Under the pieces are notes generated by a model. The model was not told the origin of the DNA, ran no database searches, and worked only from the letters and a program-made list of their open reading frames with translations. Source: Arctopsyche grandis (Eukaryota > Arthropoda > Insecta > Trichoptera > Hydropsychidae). Taken from it: DNA of 64,000 nucleotides. The stretch spans positions 25,888,001-25,952,000 of the forward strand of contig NC_135359.1 in assembly GCF_051622035.1 (NCBI RefSeq), in the 5' to 3' direction. The position numbers and the translations under genes are program-made. Below, one piece after another: positions 17,901 to 32,500 of this stretch (position 1 is the first letter of the stretch; each line of letters starts with the position of its first letter).

Positions 17901-20900
17901 TTCGATTTCAATGATAGTAAGTTTAGGCTGGGTTTGGTTTAATGAGGTTAGCGATTTTTTTGTATATTTTTGCAATGTCGAAATCTTTGATTTCGATGAT
18001 GGTTAGGTTCAGTTTTGTTAGGTTTGGTGGGGAAGGAACATTTTGTGGATATTTTGGCAATGTCGAATTCTTTGGTTTTGGTGATAGTTAAGTTAGGTTA
18101 GGTTAGGTTTGGTGAGGTTAGCGAGTATTTGTATATTTTTGCAATGTCGAAATCTTTGATTTCGGTGATCGGTAGGTTAAGTTGGGTGAGGTTTGGTGAG
18201 GTTGGCGAGTTATTTGTTTATTTTTTCCATGTCGAATTCTTTGATTATGGTGATAGTTAGGTTAAGTTGGGTTAGGTTTGGTGAGGTGAGCACGTTTTGT
18301 GTATATTTTTGCAATGTCGAATTCTTGGATTTTGGTGATGGTTAGGTTAGGTTGGGTTAGGTTTGGTGAGGTTAGCACGTTTTGTAAATATTTTTGCAAT
18401 GTCGAATTCTTTGATTTCAATGATAGTTCGGTTAGGTTGGTTTAGGTTTGGTGGGGTTAGCGAGTTTTTTGTATATTTTTGCAATGTCGAAATCTTTGAT
18501 TTCGGTGATCGGTAGGTTAGGTTGGGTGAGGTTTGGTGAGGTGACCGAGTTTTGTGAAATCTTACAATCTCGAATTCTTCTATTTCAGTGATGGTTAGGT
18601 AAGGTTGGGTTAGGTTTTGTAAGGTTATCGAGTTTTTTTAATAACTTACAATCTCGAATTTTTTGATTTCGGTGATGGTTAGGTTAGGCTGGGTTTGGTT
18701 TAATGAGGTAAGCGATTTTTTTGTATATTTTTGCAATGTCGATATCTTTGATTTCGATGATGGTTAGGTTCAGTTGGGTTAGGTTTGGTGGGGTAAGCGA
18801 GTTTTTTTGTATATTTTTGCAATGTCGAATTCTTTGATTTCAATGAAAGTTAGGTTAGGTTGGGTTTGTTTTGATGAGGTTAGCGATTTTTTTGTATATT
18901 TTTGCAATGTCGAATTCTTTGATTTCAATGATAGTTAGGTTAGGTTGGGTTAGGTTTGGTGAGGTTAGCGAGTTTTTGTATATTTTTGCAATGTCGAATT
19001 CTTCGATTTCAATAATAGTTAGGTTAGGCTGGGTTTGGTTTAATGAGGTTAGCGATTTTTTTGTATATTTTTGCAATGTCGAAATCTTTGATTTCGGTGA
19101 TCGTTAGGTTAAGTTGGGTGAGGTTTGGTGAGGTTGGCGAGTTATTTGTATATTTTTTCCATGTCGAATTATTTGATTATGGTGATAGTTAGGTTAGGTT
19201 GGGTTAGGTTTGGTGAGGTTAGCACGTTTTGTAAATATTTTTGCAATGTCGAATTCTTTGATTTCAATGATAGTTCGGTTAGGTTGGGTTAGGTTTGGTG
19301 GGGTTAGCGAGTTTTTTGTATATTTTTGCAATGTCGAAATCTTTGATTTCGGTGATGGGAAGGTGAGGTTGGGTAAGGTTTGGTGAGGTTAGCGAGTTTT
19401 ATGTATAATTTGGCAATGTCGAATTCTTTGATTTTGGTGATAGTTAGGTTAGGTTGGGTTAGCTTTGGGGAGGTGAGCACGTTTTGTGTATATTTTTGAA
19501 ATGTCGAATTCTTGGATTTCGGTGATGGTAAGGTTAGGTTGGGTTAGGTTAAGTGAGGTTAGCGAGTTTTTTGTATCTTTTTGCAATGTCGAAATCTTTG
19601 ATTTCGGTGATCGGTAGGTTAGGTTGGGTGAGGTTTGGTGAGATTACCGAGTTTCGTGAAATCTTACAATCTCGAATTCTTTGGTTTTAGTGATGGTAAG
19701 GTTAGGTTGGGTTAGGTTGGGTTAGGTTTGGTAAGGTTATCGAGATTTGTGAATAACTTACAATCTCGAATTCTTTGATTTCGGTGATGGTTGGATTATT
19801 ATGTTTGGATTATTAGTTTTGGGTAGTTTAGCGAGTTTTTTTTATATTTTTGCTATGTCGAATTCTTTGATTTCAATGATAGATAGGTAAGGTTGGGTTA
19901 GGTTTGGTGAGGTAAGCGAGTTTTTTGTATATTTTTGCAATGTCGAAATCTTTGATTTCGGTGATCGGTAGGTTAAGTTGGGTGAGGTTTGGTGAGGTTG
20001 GCGAGTTATTTGTATATTTTTTCCATGTCGAATTCTTTGATTATGGTGATAGTTAGGTTAAGTTGGGTTAGGTTTGGTGAGGTGAGCACGTTTTGTGTAT
20101 ATTTTTGCAATGTCGAATTCTTGGATTTTGGTGATGGTTAGGTTAGGTTGGGTTAGGTTTGGTGAGGTTAGCACGTTTTGTAAATATTTTTGCAATGTCG
20201 AATTCTTTGATTTCAATGATAGTTCGGTTAGGTTGGTTTAGGTTTGGTGGGGTAAGCGAGTTTTTTGTATATTTTTGCAATGTCGAAATCTTTGATTTCG
20301 GTGATCGGTAGGTTAGGTTGGGTGAGGTTTGGTGAGGTTACCGAGTTTTGTGAAATCTTACAATCTCGAATTCTTCTATTTCAGTGATGGTTAGGTAAGG
20401 TTGGGTTAGGTTTTGTAAGGTTATCGAGTTTTTTTAATAACTTACAATCTCGAATTTTTTGATTTCGGTGATGGTTAGGTTAGGCTGGGTTTGGTTTAAT
20501 GAGGTAAGCGATTTTTTTGTATATTTTTGCAATGTCGATATCTTTGATTTCGATGATGGTTAGGTTCAGTTGGGTTAGGTTTGGTGGGGTAAGCGAGTTT
20601 TTTTGTATATTTTTGCAATGTCGAATTCTTTGATTTCAATGATAGTTAGGTAAGGTTGGGTTTGTTTTGATGAGGTTAGCGATTTTTTTGTATATTTTTG
20701 CAATGTCGAATTCTTTGATTTCAATGATAGTTAGGTTAGGTTGGGTTAGGTTTGGTGAGGTTAGCGAGTTTTTGTATATTTTTGCAATGTCGAATTCTTC
20801 GATTTCAATAATAGTTAGGTTAGGCTGGGTTTGGTTTAATGAGGTTAGCGATTTTTTTGTATATTTTTGCAATGTCGAAATCTTTGATTTCGGTGATCGG

Positions 20901-23900
20901 TAGGTTAAGTTGGGTGAGGTTTGGTGAGGTTGGCGAGTTATTTGTATATTTTTTCCATGTCGAATTATTTGATTATGGTGATAGTTAGGTTTGGTTGGGT
21001 TAGGTTTGGTTTGGTTAGCACGTTTTGTAAATATTTTTGCAATGTCGAATTCTTTGATTTCAATGATAGTTCGGTTAGGTTGGGTTAGGTTTGGTGGGGT
21101 TAGCGAGTTTTTTGTATATTTTTGCAATGTCGAAATCTTTGATTTCGGTGATGGGAAGGTGAGGTTGGGTAAGGTTTGGTGAGGTTAGCGAGTTTTATGT
21201 ATAATTTGGCAATGTCGAATTCTTTGATTTTGGTGATAGTTAGGTTAGGTTGGGTTAGCTTTGGGGAGGTGAGCACGTTTTGTGTATATTTTTGAAATGT
21301 CGAATTCTTGGATTTCGGTGATGGTAAGGTTAGGTTGGGTTAGGTAAAGTGAGGTTAGCGAGTTTTTTGTATCTTTTTGCAATGTCGAAATCTTTGATTT
21401 CGGTGATCGGTAGGTTAGGTTGGGTGAGGTTTGGTGAGGTTACCGAGTTTCGTGAAATCTTACAATCTCGAATTCTTTGGTTTTAGTGATGGTAAGGTTA
21501 GGTTGGGTTAGGTTGGGTTAGGTTTGGTAAGGTTATCGAGATTTGTGAATAACTTACAATCTCGAATTCTTTGATTTCGGTGATGGTTGGATTATTATGT
21601 TTGGATTATTAGGTTTGGGTAGTTTAGCGAGTTTTTTTTATATTTTTGCTATGTCGAATTCTTTGATTTCAATGATAGATAGGTAAGGTTGGGTTAGGTT
21701 TGGTGAGGTAAGCGAGTTTTTTGTATATTTTTGCAATGTCGAAATCTTTGATTTCGGTGATCGGTAGGTTAAGTTGGGTGAGGTTTGGTGAGGTTGGCGA
21801 GTTATTTGTATATTTTTTCCATGTCGAATTCTTTGATTGTGGTGATAGTTAGGTTAAGTTGGGTTAGGTTTGGTGAGGTGAGCACGTTTTGTGTATATTT
21901 TTGCAATGTCGAATTCTTGGATTTTGGTGATGGTTAGGTTAGGTTGGGTTAGGTTTGGTGAGGTTAGCACGTTTTGTAAATATTTTTGCAATGTCGAATT
22001 CTTTGATTTCAATGATAGTTCGGTTAGGTTGGTTTAGGTTTGGTGGGGTTAGCGAGTTTTTTGTATATTTTTGCAATGTCGAAATCTTTGATTTCGGTGA
22101 TCGGTAGGTTAGGTTGGGTGAGGTTTGGTGAGGTTACCGAGTTTTGTGAAATCTTACAATCTCGAATTCTTCTATTTCAGTGATGGTTAGGTAAGGTTGG
22201 GTTAGGTTTTGTAAGGTTATCGAGTTTTTTTAATAACTTACAATCTCGAATTTTTTGATTTCGGTGATGGTTAGGTTAGGCTGGGTTTGGTTTAATGAGG
22301 TAAGCGATTTTTTTGTATATTTTTGCAATGTCGATATCTTTGATTTCGATGATGGTTAGGTTCAGTTGGGTTAGGTTTGGTGGGGTAAGCGAGTTTTTTT
22401 GTATATTTTTGCAATGTCGAATTCTTTGATTTTAATGATAGTTAGGTTAGGTTGGGTTTGTTTTGATGAGGTTAGCGATTTTTTTGTATATTTTTGCAAT
22501 GTCGAATTCTTTGATTTCAATGATAGTTAGGTTAGGTTGGGTTAGGTTTGGTAAGGTTATCGAGTTTTGTGAATAACTTACAATCTCGAATTCTTTGATT
22601 TCGGTGATGGTTGGATTATTATGTTTGGATTATTAGGTTTGGGTAGTTTTACGAGTTTTTTTTATATTTTTGCTATGTCGAATTCTTTGATTTCAATGAT
22701 AGATAGGTAAGGTTGGGTTAGGTTTGGTGAGGTAAGCGAGTTTTTTGTATATTTTTGCAATGTCGAAATCTTTGATTTCGGTGATCGGTAGGTTAAGTTG
22801 GGTGAGGTTAGGTGAGGTTGGCGAGTTATTTGTATATTTTTTCCATGTCGAATTCTTTGATTGTGGTGATAGTTAGGTTAAGTTGGGTTAGGTTTGGTGA
22901 GGTGAGCACGTTTTGTGTATATTTTTGCAATGTCGAATTCTTGGATTTTGGTGATGGTTAGGTTAGGTTGGGTTAGGTTTGGTGAGGTTAGCACGTTTTG
23001 TAAATATTTTTGCAATGTCGAATTCTTTGATTTCAATGATAGTTCGGTTAGGTTGGTTTAGGTTTGGTGGGGTTAGCGAGTTTTTTGTATATTTTTGCAA
23101 TGTCGAAATCTTTGATTTCGGTGATCGGTAGGTTAGGTTGGGTGAGGTTTGGTGAGGTTACCGAGTTTTGTGAAATCTTACAATCTCGAATTCTTCTATT
23201 TCAGTGATGGTTAGGTAAGGTTGGGTTAGGTTTTGTAAGGTTATCGAGTTTTTTTAATAACTTACAATCTCGAATTTTTTGATTTCGGTGATGGTTAGGT
23301 TAGGCTGGGTTTGGTTTAATGAGGTAAGCGATTTTTTTGTATATTTTTGCAATGTCGATATCTTTGATTTCGATGATGGTTAGGTTCAGTTGGGTTAGGT
23401 TTGGTGGGGTAAGCGAGTTTTTTTGTATATTTTTGCAATGTCGAATTCTTTGATTTCAATGATAGTTAGGTTAGGTTGGGTTTGTATTGATGAGGTTAGC
23501 GATTTTTTTGTATATTTTTGCAATGTCGAATTCTTTGATTTCAATGATAGTTAGGTTAGGTTGGGTTAGGTTTGGTGAGGTTAGCGAGTTTTTGTATATT
23601 TTTGCAATGTCGAATTCTTCGATTTCAATAATAGTTAGGTTAGGCTGGGTTTGGTTTAATGAGGTTAGCGATTTTTTTGTATATTTTTGCAATGTCGAAA
23701 TCTTTGATTTCGGTGATCGGTAGGTTAAGTTGGGTGAGGTTTGGTGAGGTTGGCGAGTTATTTGTATATTTTTTCCATGTCGAATTATTTGATTATGGTG
23801 ATAGTTAGGTTAGGTTGGGTTAGGTTTGGTGAGGTTAGCACGTTTTGTAAATATTTTTGCAATGTCGAATTCTTTGATTTCAATGATAGTTCGGTTTGGT

Positions 23901-26560
23901 TGAGTTAGGTTTGGTGGGGTTAGCGAGTTTTTTGTATATTTTTGCAATGTCGAAATCTTTGATTTCGGTGATGGGAAGGTGAGGTTGGGTAAGGTTTGGT
24001 GAGGTTAGCGAGTTTTATGTATAATTTGGCAATGTCGAATTCTTCGATTTCAATAATAGTTAGGTTAGGCTGGGTTTGGTTTAATGAGGTTAGCGATTTT
24101 TTTGTATATTTTTGCAATGTCGAAATCTTTGATTTCGGTGATCGGTAGGTTAGGTTGGGTGAGGTTTGGTGAGGTTACCGAGTTTTGTGAAATCTTACAA
24201 TCTCGAATTCTTCTATTTCAGTGATGGTTAGGTAAGGTTGGGTTAGGTTTTGTAAGGTTATCGAGTTTTTTTAATAACTTACAATCTCGAATTTTTTGAT
24301 TTCGGTGATGGTTAGGTTAGGCTGGGTTTGGTTTAATGAGGTAAGCGATTTTTTTGTATATTTTTGCAATGTCGATATCTTTGATTTCGATGATGGTTAG
24401 GTTCAGTTGGGTTAGGTTTGGTGGGGAAAGCGAGTTTTTTTGTATATTTTTGCAATGTCGAATTCTTTGATTTCAATGATAGTTAGGTTAGGTTGGGTTT
24501 GTTTTGATGAGGTTAGCGATTTTTTTGTATATTTTTGCAATGTCGAATTCTTTGATTTCAATGATAGTTAGGTTAGGTTGGGTTAGGTTTGGTGAGGTTA
24601 GCGAGTTTTTGTATATTTTTGCAATGTCGAATTCTTCGATTTCAATAATAGTTAGGTTAGGCTGGGTTTGGTTTAATGAGGTTAGCGATTTTTTTGTATA
24701 TTTTTGCAATGTCGAAATCTTTGATTTCGGTGATCGGTAGGTTAAGTTGGGTGAGGTTTGGTGAGGTTGGCGAGTTATTTGTATATTTTTTCCATGTCGA
24801 ATTATTTGATTATGGTGATAGTTAGGTTAGGTTGGGTTAGGTTTGGTGAGGTTAGCACGTTTTGTAAATATTTTTGCAATGTCGAATTCTTTGATTTCAA
24901 TGATAGTTCGGTTAGGTTGGGTTAGGTTTGGTGGGGTTAGCGAGTTTTTTGTATATTTTTGCAATGTCGAAATCTTTGATTTCGGTGATGGGAAGGTGAG
25001 GTTGGGTAAGGTTTGGTGAGGTAAGCGAGTTTTATGTATAATTTGGCAATGTCGAATTCTTTGATTTTGGTGATAGTTAGGTTAGGTTGGGTTAGCTTTG
25101 GGGAGGTGAGCACGTTTTGTGTATATTTTTGAAATGTCGAATTCTTGGATTTCGGTGATGGTAAGGTTAGGTTGGGTTAGGTTAAGTGAGGTTAGCGAGT
25201 TTTTTGTATCTTTTTGCAATGTCGAAATCTTTGATTTCGGTGATCGGTAGGTTAGGTTGGGTGAGGTTTGGTGAGGTTACCGAGTTTCGTGAAATCTTAC
25301 AATCTCGAATTCTTTGGTTTTAGTGATGGTAAGGTTAGGTTGGGTTAGGTTGGGTTAGGTTTGGTAAGGTTATCGAGATTTGTGAATAACTTACAATCTC
25401 GAATTCTTTGATTTCGGTGATGGTTGGATTATTATGTTTGGATTATTAGGTTTGGGTAGTTTAGCGAGTTTTTTTTATATTTTTGCTATGTCGAATTCTT
25501 TGATTTCAATGATAGATAGGTAAGGTTGGGTTAGGTTTGGTGAGGTAAGCGAGTTTTTTGTATATTTTTGCAATGTCGAAATCTTTGATTTCGGTGATCG
25601 GTAGGTTAAGTTGGGTGAGGTTTGGTGAGGTTGGCGAGTTATTTGTATATTTTTTCCATGTCGAATTCTTTGATTATGGTGATAGTTAGGTTAAGTTGGG
25701 TTAGGTTTGGTGAGGTGAGCACGTTTTGTGTATATTTTTGCAATGTCGAATTCTTGGATTTTGGTGATGGTTAGGTTAGGTTGGGTTAGGTTTGGTGAGG
25801 TTAGCACGTTTTGTAAATATTTTTGCAATGTCGAATTCTTTGATTTCAATGATAGTTCGGTTAGGTTGGTTTAGGTTTGGTGGGGTTAGCGAGTTTTTTG
25901 TATATTTTTGCAATGTCGAAATCTTTGATTTCGGTGATCGGTAGGTTAGGTTGGGTGAGGTTTGGTGAGGTTACCGAGTTTTGTGAAATCTTACAATCTC
26001 GAATTCTCCTATTTCAGTGATGGTTAGGTAAGGTTGGGTTAGGTTTTGTAAGGTTATCGAGTTTTTTTAATAACTTACAATCTCAAATTTTTTGATTTCG
26101 GTGATGGTTAGGTTAGGCTGGGTTTGGTTTAATGAGGTAAGCGATTTTTTTGTATATTTTTGCAATGTCGATATCTTTGATTTCGATGCTGGTTAGGTTC
26201 AGTTGGGTTAGGTTTGGTGGGGTAAGCGAGTTTTTTTGTATATTTTTGCAATGTCGAATTCTTTGATTTCAATGATAGTTAGGTTAGGTTGGGTTTGTTT
26301 TGATGAGGTTAGCGATTTTTTTGTATATTTTTGCAATGTCGAATTCTTTGATTTCAATGATAGTTAGGTTAGGTTGGGTTAGGTTTGGTAAGGTTATCGA
26401 GTTTTGTGAATAACTTACAATCTCGAATTCTTTGATTTCGGTGATGGTTGGATTATTATGTTTGGATTATTAGGTTTAGGTAGTTAAGCGAGTTTTTTAA
26501 TATTTTTGCTATGTCGAATTCTTTGATTTCAATGATAGATAGGTAAGGTTGGGTTAGGTT
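17900..26560 (+). repeat. Higher-order repeat domain, about 1.8-kb unit with insertions and deletions
   Basis: Landmark strings recur in order. The variant with GGCGAGTTATTTGTATATTT is at about 18200, 19130, 20000, 20930, 21795, 22820, 23750, 24770 and 25630, with gaps alternating between about 0.87 and 1.0 kb, so a full unit is about 1.8 kb and contains two related halves. Identity between units is high by eye. Some units lack a few monomers, as expected from unequal exchange. Confidence 0.8.
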
Positions 26561-29500
26561 TGGTGAGGTAAGCGAGTTTTTTGTATATTTTTGCAATGTC
26601 GAAATCTTTGATTTCGGTGATCGGTATGTTAGGTTGGGTGAGGTTTGGTGAGGTTACCGAGTTTTGTGAAATCTTACAATCTCGAATTCTTCTATTTCAT
26701 TGATGGTTAGGTAAGGTTGGGTTAGGTTTTGTAAGGTTATCGAGTTTTTTTAATAACTTACAATCTCGAATTCTTTGATTTCGGTGATGGTTTGGTTAGG
26801 CTGGGTTTGGTTTAATGAGGTAAGCGATTTTTTCGTATATTTTTGCAATGTCGATATCTTTGATTTCGATGATGGTAAGGTTCAGTTGGGTTAGGTTTGG
26901 CGGGGTAAGCGAGTTTTTTTGTATATTTTTGCAATGTCGAATTCTTTGATTTCAATGATAGTTAGGTTAGGTTGGGTTTGTTTTGATGAGGTTAGCGATT
27001 TTTTTGTATATTTTTGCAATGTCGAATTCTGTGATTTCAATGATAGTTAGGTTAGGTTGGGTTAGGTTTGGTGAGGTTAGCGAGTTTTTTGTATATTTTT
27101 GCAATGTCGAATTCTTCGATTTCAATGATAGTTCGGTTAGGTTGGGTTAGGTTTGGTGGGGTTAGCGAGTTTTTTGTATATTTTTGCAATGTCGAAATCT
27201 TTGATTTCGGTGATGGGATGGTGAGGTTGGGTAAGGTTTGGTGAGGTTAGCGAGTTTTATGTATAATTTGGCAATGTCGAATTCTTTGATTTTGGTGATA
27301 GTTAGGTTAGGTTGGGTTAGCTTTGGGGAGGTGAGCACGTTTTGTGTATATTTTTGAAATGTCGAATTCTTGGATTTCGGTGATGGTAAGGTTAGGTTGG
27401 GTTAGGTTAAGTGAGGTTAGCGAGTTTTTTGTATCTTTTTGCAATGTCGAAATCTTTGATTTCGGTGATCGGTAGGTTAGGTTGGGTGAGGTTTGGTGAG
27501 GTTACCGAGTTTTGTGAAATCTTACAATCTCGAATTCTTTGGTTTTAGTGATGGTAAGGTTAGGTTGGGTTAGGTTGGGTTAGGTTTCGTAAGGTTATCG
27601 AGTTTTGTGAATAACTTACAATCTCGAATTCTTTGATTTCGGTGATGGTTGGATTATTATGTTTGGATTATTAGGTTTGGGTAGTTAAGCGAGTTTTTTT
27701 TATATTTTTGCTATGTCGAATTCTTTGATTTCAATGATAGATAGGTAAGGTTGGGTTAGGTTTGGTGAGGTTAGCGAGTTTTTTGTATATTTTTGCAATG
27801 TCGAAATCTTTGATTTCGGTGATCGGTATGTTAGGTTGGGTGAGGTTTGGTGAGGTTACCGAGTTTTGTGAAATCTTACAATCTCGAATTCTTCTATTTC
27901 AGTGATGGTTAGGTAAGGTTGGGTTAGGTTTTGTAAGGTTATCGAGTTTTTTTAATAACTTACAATCTCGAATTCTTTGATTTCGGTGATGGTTTGGTTA
28001 GGCTGGTTTTGGTTTAATGAGGTAAGGTAATTTTTCGTATATTTTTGCAATGTCGATATCTTTGATTTCGATGATGGTAAGGTTCAGTTGGGTTAGGTTT
28101 GGCGGGGTAAGCGAGTTTTTTTGTATATTTTTGCAATGTCGAATTCTTTGATTTCAATGATAGTTAGGTTAGGTTGGGTTTGTTTTGATGAGGTTAGCGA
28201 TTTTTTTGTATATTTTTGCAATGTCGAATTCTGTGATTTCAATGATAGTTAGGTTAGGTTGGGTTAGGTTTGGTGAGGTTAGCGAGTTTTTTGTATATTT
28301 TTGCAATGTCGAATTCTTCGATTTCAATGATAGTTCGGTTAGGTTGGGTTAGGTTTGGTGGGGTTAGCGAGTTTTTTGTATATTTTTGCAATGTCGAAAT
28401 CTTTGATTTCGGTGATGGGAAGGTGAGGTTGGGTAAGGTTTGGTGAGGTTAGCGAGTTTTATGTATAATTTGGCAATGTCGAATTCTTTGATTTTGGTGA
28501 TAGTTAGGTTAGGTTGGGTTAGCTTTGGGGAGGTGAGCACGTTTTGTGTATATTTTTGAAATGTCGAATTCTTGGATTTCGGTGATGGTAAGGTTAGGTT
28601 GGGTTAGGTTAAGTGAGGTTAGCGAGTTTTTTGTATCTTTTTGCAATGTCGAAATCTTTGATTTCGGTGATCGGTAGGTTAGGTTGGGTGAGGTTTGGTG
28701 AGGTTACCGAGTTTTGTGAAATCTTACAATCTCGAATTCTTTGGTTTTAGTGATGGTAAGGTTAGGTTGGGTTAGGTTGGGTTAGGTTTGGTAAGGTTAT
28801 CGAGTTTTGTGAATAACTTACAATCTCGAATTCTTTGATTTCGGTGATGGTTGGATTATTATGTTTGGATTATTAGGTTTGGGTAGTTTAGCGAGTTTTT
28901 TTTATATTTTTGCTATGTCGAATTCTTTGATTTCAATGATAGATAGGTAAGGTTGGGTTAGGTTTGGTGAGGTTAGCGAGTTTTTTGTATATTTTTGCAA
29001 TGTCGAAATCTTTGATTTCGGTGATCGGTATGTTAGGTTGGGTGAGGTTTGGTGAGGTTACCGAGTTTTGTGAAATCTTACAATCTCGAATTCTTCTATT
29101 TCAGTGATGGTTAGGTAAGGTTGGGTTAGGTTTTGTAAGGTTATCGAGTTTTTTTAATAACTTACAATCTCGAATTCTTTGATTTCGGTGATGGTTTGGT
29201 TAGGCTGGGTTTGGTTTAATGAGGTAAGCGATTTTTTCGTATATTTTTGCAATGTCGATATCTTTGATTTCGATGATGGTAAGGTTCAGTTGGATTAGGT
29301 TTGGCGGGGTAAGCGAGTTTTTTTGTATATTTTTGCAATGTCGAATTCTTTGATTTCAATGATAGTTAGGTTAGGTTGGGTTTGTTTTGATGAGGTTAGC
29401 GATTTTTTTGTATATTTTTGCAATGTCGAATTCTGTGATTTCAATGATAGTTAGGTTAGGTTGGGTTAGGTTTGGTGAGGTAAGCGAGTTTTTTGTATAT

Positions 29501-29567
29501 TTTTGCAATGTCGAATTCTTCGATTTCAATAATAGTTAGGTTAGGCTGGGTTTGGTTTAATGAGGTA
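26560..29567 (+). repeat. Higher-order repeat domain, about 1,202-bp unit
   Basis: The marker TCGGTATGTTAGG starts at 26621, 27823 and 29025, giving two steps of 1,202 bp. Other shared private variants, such as GAATTCTGTGATTTC, recur with the same step. About two and a half units are present. They derive from the neighbouring 1.8-kb units by loss of monomers. Confidence 0.82.
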
Positions 29568-32500
29568 AGCGATTTTTTTGTATATTTTTGCAATGTCGAA
29601 ATCTTTGATTTCGGTGATGGGAAGGTTAGGTTGGGATAGGTTTGGTGAGTCTAGCGAGTTTTTTGTATATTTTTGCAATGTCGAATTCTTTGATTTTGGT
29701 GATAGTTAAGTTAGGTTGGGTAAGGTTTGGGGAGGATAGCGATTTTTTTGTATATTTTTGCAATGTCGAAATCTTTGATTTTGGTGATGGGAAGTTTAGG
29801 TTGGGTTAGGTTTGGTAAGGTTAGCGAGTTTTGTGCAAATCTTACAATCTCGAATTCTTTGATTTCAGTGATGGTTGGGTTAGGTTGGGTTAGGTTTCGT
29901 AAGGTTATAGAGTTTTGTGAATAGCTTACAATCTCGAATTCTTTGATTTCGATCATGGTTAGGTAAGGTTGGGTTAGGTTGGGTTAGGTTTGGTGAGGTA
30001 AGCGAGTTTTTTGTATATTTTTGCAATGTCGAAATCTTTGATTTCGGTGATCGGTAGGTTAGGTTGGGTGTGGTTTGGTGAGGATATCGAGTTTTGTGAA
30101 TATTTTACAATGTCGAATTCTTTTATTTCGGTGATGGGAAGGTTAGGTTGGGTTAGGTTTGGTGAGGTTAGCGAGTTTTTTGTATATTTTTGCAATGTCG
30201 AATTCTTTGATTTCAATGATAGTTAGGTTAGGTTGGGTTTGTTTTGATGAGGTGAGCGATTTTTTTGTATATTTTTGCAATGTCGAATTCTTTGATTTCA
30301 ATGATAGTTAGGTTAGGTTGGGTTAGGTTTGGTGAGGTTCGCGAGTTTTATGAATAACTTACAATCTCGAATTCTTTGATTTCGGTGATGTTTGAGTTAG
30401 GTTGGATTATTAGGTTTGGGTAGTTTAGCGAATTTTTGTATATTTTCGCTATGTCGAATTCTTTGATTTCAGAGATAGTTAGGTGAGGTTGGGTGAGGTT
30501 TGGTGAGGTTATCGAGTTTTTTGTATATTTTTGCAATGTCGAATTCTTTGATTTCAATGATAGTTAGGTAAGGTTGGATTTGTTTTGATGAGGTTAGCGA
30601 TTTTTTTAGTATATTTTTGCAATGTCGAAATCTTTGATTTCGGAGATGGGAACGTTAGGTCAGGTTAGATTAGGTTAGGTAAGGTAAGGTTAGGTTAGGT
30701 TACCAAATATTGTGTAATCTTAGAATCTCGAATTCTTTGATTTCAGTGATGGTTAGGTGAGGTTGGGTTAGGTTTGGTAAGGTTATCGAGTTTTGTGAAT
30801 AACTTACAATCTCGAATTCTTTGATTTCGGTGATGGTAAGGTTAGGTTGGGTAAGGTTTGGTGAGGTAAGCGAGTTTTTTGTATATTTTTGCAATATCGA
30901 AATCTTTGATTTCGGTGATCGGTAGGTTAGGTTGGGTGATGTTTGGTGAGGTTATCGAGTTTTGTGAATATTTTACAATGTCAAATTCTTTTATTTCGGT
31001 GATGGGAAGGTAAGGTTAGGTTAGGTTTGGTGAGGTAAGCGAGTTTTTTGTATATTTTTGCAATGTCGAATTCTTTGATTTTGGTGATAGTTAGGTTAGG
31101 TTGGGTTAGGTTTGGTGAGGTTATCGAGTTTTTTGAATAACTAACAATCTCGAATTCTTTGATTTCGGTGATGTTTGGGTTAAGTTGGTTTTCGTTTGTT
31201 GAGGTTACCGAGTATTGTGAAAAACGTACAATGTCGAATTCTTGGATATCGGTGATGGTTAGGTAAGGTTGGATTAGCTTTGGTGAGGTAAGCGAGTTTT
31301 TTGTATATTTTTGCAATGTCGAAATCTTTGATTTCGGTAATAGTTAGGTTTGGTTGGGTTAGGTTTGGTGACGTAAGCTCGTTTTGTGAATATTTTTGCA
31401 ATGTCGAATTCTTGGATATCGGTGATGGTAAGGTTAGGTTGGGTTAGCTTTGGTGAGGTAAGCGAGTTTTTTGTATATTTTTGCAATGTCGAAATCTTTG
31501 ATTGCGGTGATAGTTTGGTTAGGTTGGGTTAGGTTTGGTGGGGTTACCAATTTTTGCGCAAATCTTACAATCTCGAATTTTTTGATTTCAGTGATGGTTA
31601 TGTTAGGTTGGGTAAGGTTTGGTAAGGTTATCGAGCTTAGTGAATAACTTACAATCTCGAATTCTTTGATTTCGGTCATGGTTAGGTTTAGTTGGGTTTC
31701 GTTTGTTGAGGTTAGCGAGTTTTGTGAATAACGGACAATCTCGAATTCTTTGATTTCGGTGATGGTAAGGTTAGGTTGGGTTAGGTTTGGTGAGGTAACC
31801 GAGTTTTGGGTAAATCTTACAATCTCGAATTCTTTGATTTCAGTGATGGTTGGGTTAGGTTGGGTAAGGTTTGCTTAGGTAATGGAGTTTTGTGAATAAC
31901 GTACAATCTCGAATTCTTTGATTTCGGTGATGGTCAGGTTAGGTTGGGTTAGGTTTGGTGAGGTAAGCGAGTTTTTTGTATATTTTTGCAATGTCGGATT
32001 CTTTGATTTCAATGATAGTTAGGGTAGGTTGGGTTTGTTTTGATGAGCTTAGCGATTTTTTTGTATATTTTTGCAACGTCGAAATCTTTGATTTCGGTAA
32101 TAGGAAGGTAAGGTTGGGTTAGGTTTGATGAGGTAAGCGAGTTTTATGTATATTTTTGCAATGTCGAATTCTTTGATTTCGGTGATAGTTAGGTTAGGTT
32201 GGGTTAGCTTTGGTGAGGTGAGCACGTTTTGTGTATATTTTTGCAATGTCGAATTCTTGGATTTAAGTCATGGTTAGGTTAGGTTGAGTTAGGTTTAGTG
32301 AGGTTAGCGAGTTTTTTGTATATTTTTGCAATGTCGAAATCTTTGATTTCGGTGATCGGTAGGTAAGGTTGGGTGAGGTTTGGTGAGGTTACCGAGTTTT
32401 GTGAAATCTAACAATCTCGAATTCTTTGATTTCAGTGATGGTTAGGTTAGGTTGGGTAAGGTTTGGTAAGGTTATCGAGTTTTGTTAATAACTTTCAATC

